Source: Bog-756 sp963741055
GTDB taxonomy: Bacteria; Actinomycetota; Acidimicrobiia; Acidimicrobiales; RAAP-2
NCBI GenBank assembly: GCA_963741055.1
Contig: CAVUGU010000009.1
Span: 189,760 to 253,759 of the forward strand
DNA: 64,000 nt
Direction of reading: 5' to 3'
In this document: positions 60,887 to 64,000 of the stretch, piece by piece
How positions within the stretch are numbered: the stretch's first letter is position 1
Layout: each line of letters begins with the position of its first letter
Notes under the pieces: model-generated
The model's input: the letters and a program-made list of their open reading frames with translations, nothing else
What the model was told of the DNA's origin: nothing
Databases searched by the model: none
Translations under genes and position numbers: made by a program

Positions 60887-61576
60887 TCAGCTCGGATCTG
60901 CGAGCAGCGCGGAACGCAGCAGCTCGAGGATCTCGGCCCGACGCCGCACGAGGGAGCGCGCGGTCGGCTCTTCGCCGAACGCCCGCAACACCTCGACCTC
61001 GGTGACCATTCCGATGACCGTCGAGTAGATCGCCAGCAACAGCAGTCGCGGCTCGTGACGCCGCATGTGACCGGCGTCCATCTCGGACTCGAGGAACTCT
61101 GATGCCCTCCGAACGAGGGGATCCATCGCCGACACGAACCGGGTCGAGGCGGGGGTCCCGAGCCGGCTCACCTCACGAACCAGCCCCAGCAGCTCCGGGC
61201 GCCTCGCGGCCAGCGAGAACACCGAACGGACCACAGCCTCCACCCGGGCCCAGCCGGTGCCCGCCGTCTCGAGGGCGCCCTCCATGGCGGCGGAGAGCTC
61301 CACGACGCTCCGGTCGATGACCGCCTCGAGGAGAACCTCCTTCGAGGGGAACCAGTAGAGGATGGTCTGCTTTCGCACCTCGAGGCCGAGCGCGAGTGCG
61401 TCGAGCGAGGAGGCGTCGTAACCGCGGGTGGCGAAAGTGGTGAGCGCCGCGTCGAGGATGCGCTCGGGGGTGCTGCTCCCCTCACCCGCGACACCTCCAC
61501 GACCGCCTGACCGGACCTGCCGAGGCCCACGCCGGCCCTGGCCGCCCGATCGACCTCCGGCTCTCGACCCGTCCAC
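60887..61576 (-). CDS. TetR-family transcriptional regulator
   Basis: A 229-residue protein, GTG at 61576. The first 35 residues are Gly/Arg-rich and perhaps not all translated, followed by the helix-turn-helix (ILDAALTTFATRGYDASSLD, ALALGLEVRKQTILYWFPSK), then a ligand-binding domain. A perfect palindrome, TACCATATGGTA, sits one base beyond the start, between this gene and the divergent reductase. It probably represses both. In actinobacteria such regulators often respond to acyl-CoA, which fits the neighbour. Confidence 0.88.
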   Translation of the reverse strand: MDGSRAGGRSGGQGRRGPRQVRSGGRGGVAGEGSSTPERILDAALTTFATRGYDASSLDALALGLEVRKQTILYWFPSKEVLLEAVIDRSVVELSAAMEGALETAGTGWARVEAVVRSVFSLAARRPELLGLVREVSRLGTPASTRFVSAMDPLVRRASEFLESEMDAGHMRRHEPRLLLLAIYSTVIGMVTEVEVLRAFGEEPTARSLVRRRAEILELLRSALLADPS

Positions 61577-61577
61577 T

Positions 61578-61589
61578 TACCATATGGTA
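61578..61589. promoter_or_regulatory. TetR operator (perfect palindrome)
   Basis: TACCATATGGTA is a perfect 12-bp palindrome in the 23-base gap between divergent starts. Placement over both initiation regions fits repression of both genes. Confidence 0.6.
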
Positions 61590-61599
61590 GACAGATTCA

Positions 61600-64000
61600 G
61601 TGACGATCCGCGAGGTCCTGGCCACCAGGCGGTTCTTCATCACTGGCGGCACCGGGTTTCTCGGTACCGCCCTGGTGGAGCGTCTCCTTCGGACCGTTCC
61701 CGACTGCGAGGTCGTCCTCCTGATCCGACCTGGTCGCCGCGCAACCCCGCTGCAGCGTGCGACCCGGGAGATCCTGAGGAACGACTGCTTCGATCGGCTC
61801 CGGGCCGAACGCGGGGACCGCTTCGACGCCGAGATCGCGGCGCGGGTCTCCGCCGTCGCCGGTGACGTCGGTGAGGACGGGCTCGACCTCGACGAGGACG
61901 GTCTCCGGAGCCTCTCCGAATGCGGCGTCGTCGTGCACTCCGCGGCAACCGTGAGCTTCGACGCGCCACTCGACACAGCGGTCGAGGTGAACCTCCTCGG
62001 GCCGTCCCGGGTGGCGGCTGCCGTGGTGGCCGCACGCGAACTGGCCGCCGCCGAAGGGCGGAACGGGCCGGTCCATTTCCTCCCGGTCTCGACCGCGTAC
62101 GTCGCGGGCACCCACCAAGGCGAGGCACGCGAGGAGCTCCTCGAGTCCGGACGTTTCCGGGTCGAGGTGGATTGGCGCGAGGAAGTGACGGCCGCTCGCC
62201 GCCAGCGCGGCGACATCGAGGCCGAGTCACGAAGGAGCGAGTCGCTCGCACGCTACGCGAAAGAAGCCCGTACCGAGCTCGGACCGGCCGGAATGCACCT
62301 CCTCGCGCGTCGCGCCGAGCAGGTGCGCGAGAACTGGGTCAAGCGCCAGATGGTCGACCTCGGGCGAGCCCGCGCCCAGTCCCTCGGGTGGCCCGACGCC
62401 TATCCCTACACCAAGGCTCTCGGAGAGATCGCGCTCGTCTCGCAGTTCGGAGACGTTCTTCCGATGACCATCATCCGTCCCTCGATCATCGAATCGGCCC
62501 TCGCGGAGCCCCGTCCGGGATGGATTCGAGGGTTCCGGATGGCCGAACCGATCATCGTGTCCTACGCGCGCGGACTGTTCCGCGAGTTCCCCGGTGTCCC
62601 CGAGGGGATCACCGACGTGATCCCGGTCGACCTCGTTGTCGCGGCCGTGCTGGCAGTGGCCGCAGAGCGGTCGGCTGCTCCGTCGGAGCACACGGCACCC
62701 GACGTGATCCATGTGGCATCCGGCGTGAGGAACCCACTCCGGTACGGACGCCTCGTCGAGCTCGTCCAGGGTTGGTTCCGCGAGCACCCCTCTACGACAA
62801 CCAGGGTCAGCCGATCGTGGTGCCCGAATGGTCGTTCCCAGGCCGCGGAAGGGTGCAGCGGCAGCTCACCCGGGCGACCAAGGCGATGGAGCTCGCGGAG
62901 CGAGTCGCCGCCTCCCTCCCGATCCGCGGTCGGCAGGCCGAGTGGATGAGCGCGCTCGAGGAACGCCACCTGCTCGCCGATCGTGCGCTCGGGTACGTGG
63001 AGCTCTACGGCGCCTACGCCGAGACCGAGGCCCTCTACCGCGTCGATCGGCTCCTCGCGCTCTGGGACCGGATGGACGAGAGCGACCGGCAGCCCTACTG
63101 CCTGGACCCGGCGGCAGTCGACTGGGCGTACTACGTGCGTGAGGTCCACCTCCCCTCGGTGATCGAGCACGCCCGGGTCCGGACCTCCCCCACTCGGGCT
63201 CCCCAGACCGATCGCCCGGCCCGCGCCCGCGCGGCCATTCTCTCCGCCGACCGCCACCTGGCTGCCTTCGACCTCGAGAACACCATGATCGCCTCCAACG
63301 TGGTCGACTCCTACGCGTGGCTCGCGTCGCGCCACCTCACCGCGGCGGAGCGGTCCGGCTTCGTCGCCGACCTGGTCCGCGAGGCGCCGTCGTTGCTCGC
63401 GCTCGACCGGCGCGACCGGGGTGACTTCCTCCGCTCCTTCTACCGCCGTTACGAAGGAGCGCCGGTCGAACGGCTAAGAGCCGACGCCGGGGAGCTCTTC
63501 TCCGACCTCCTGCTCGCCAAGTCGTTCCCCGCGGCGATCGCACGGGTCCGGCGCCATCGTGCGCTCGGACACCGCACCCTGCTGATCACCGGTGCGCTCG
63601 ATCTGGTCGTCGAGCCGCTGCGGCCGCTGTTCGACGACATCATCTGCGCGCGATTCGGCGAGTCGAACGGCAGGTACACCGGTCAGCTCGTCGAGCTCCC
63701 GCCGATCGGCAAGGCCCGCGCCCTGGTCCTCGCCGACTACGCGGAGGCAGAGGGCCTCGAGCTCGAGCAGTCGATGGCCTACACGGACTCCGCGAGCGAT
63801 CTCCCGATGCTCGAAGCGGTCGGGTTCCCGTCGCGGTCAACCCCGAAGCGAAGCTCGCGGCGATCGCCCGCCGACGCGGCTGGCACGTCGAGCACTGGGA
63901 GAAAGAGGGTCGAGGCGCGGGGTCCCCGCTTCCGCTCGGGCCTCTCGATCGCCGCTCGCCGCGACCGGATCCCTCGCCCCGTGTCGCGGCATTTGCGGAG
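61600..64000 (+). CDS. Fatty acyl reductase-HAD hydrolase fusion, partial (two apparent frameshifts)
   Basis: Starts at GTG 61600 and runs off the window. Residues 1-400 are an extended short-chain dehydrogenase of the fatty acyl-CoA reductase type: cofactor motif FFITGGTGFLGTALVERLLR, HSAATVSFDAPLD, and the YPYTK catalytic pair. After about 110 residues of helices comes a HAD-IB hydrolase: motif I AAFDLENTMIA (with Glu where Asp is usual), motif II TLLITGALD, motif IV YTDSASDLPML. Single bases appear to be missing at about 62,787-62,790 (CCCC) and 63,826-63,829 (CCC). It would reduce acyl-CoA or remodel lipids; the HAD part probably removes a phosphate. Confidence 0.83.

Overview
The window is high-GC DNA from an actinobacterium. 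The evidence is a mycothiol gene (mshC), a coenzyme F420 gene (npdG), an InhA-type enoyl reductase, and a phosphatidylinositol mannoside (PIM) operon ordered as in mycobacteria. The many acyl-CoA and lipid enzymes and leaderless GTG starts fit a deep-branching lineage such as Acidimicrobiia, but that placement is inference.

Region 1 (1-14.9 kb) is conserved core. On the minus strand run mshC, thrS, a HIT phosphorylase, a VOC protein, pgsA, patA, a PAS-GGDEF diguanylate cyclase, pimA and an M48 protease, then YceI and the start of pdxS. In mycobacteria thrS, HIT, pgsA, patA and pimA are also adjacent; the diguanylate cyclase is an insertion into that order. npdG and inhA diverge upstream. Region 2 (14.9-27.8 kb) holds catabolic and envelope genes: aldehyde dehydrogenase, TetR with nitronate monooxygenase, a CBS-pair protein, a cell-wall amidase, LpdA-type flavoprotein, HtrA-like protease, GHMP kinase, MFS exporter, and a DUF6325/SHOCT pair.

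Region 3 (27.8-47.2 kb) is accessory and looks less GC-rich. It has three paralogous small helix-turn-helix proteins (two share an upstream dyad), a sulfotransferase, a TIR-transmembrane-WD40 protein with 14 propeller blades, a predicted PPi-type phosphofructokinase, a hydrolase-cyclase fusion lacking the hydrolase nucleophile, a group II intron with recognisable ends, an aldo/keto reductase, and a truncated IS30 transposase. A family of short hairpin repeats starts here and continues into region 4.

Region 4 (47,192-57,606) is an integrated genomic island. A 53-bp direct repeat of the 3' part of tRNA-Val(CAC) bounds it, with the intact tRNA at its right edge. A tyrosine integrase gene lies next to that tRNA. 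Cargo is a VapBC-type toxin-antitoxin pair, small hypotheticals, an IS110 transposase and a large sulfatase. Region 5 (57.6-64 kb) returns to core-like genes: amidase, double VOC protein, a membrane protein, and a TetR regulator divergent from a reductase-HAD fusion that runs off the window.

About ten genes carry apparent single-base frameshifts, mostly in short homopolymers (pimA three, the reductase-HAD gene two, and one each in others including the integrase). The spread across unrelated core genes suggests sequence error rather than decay. Coordinates for those genes are given as the repaired span.
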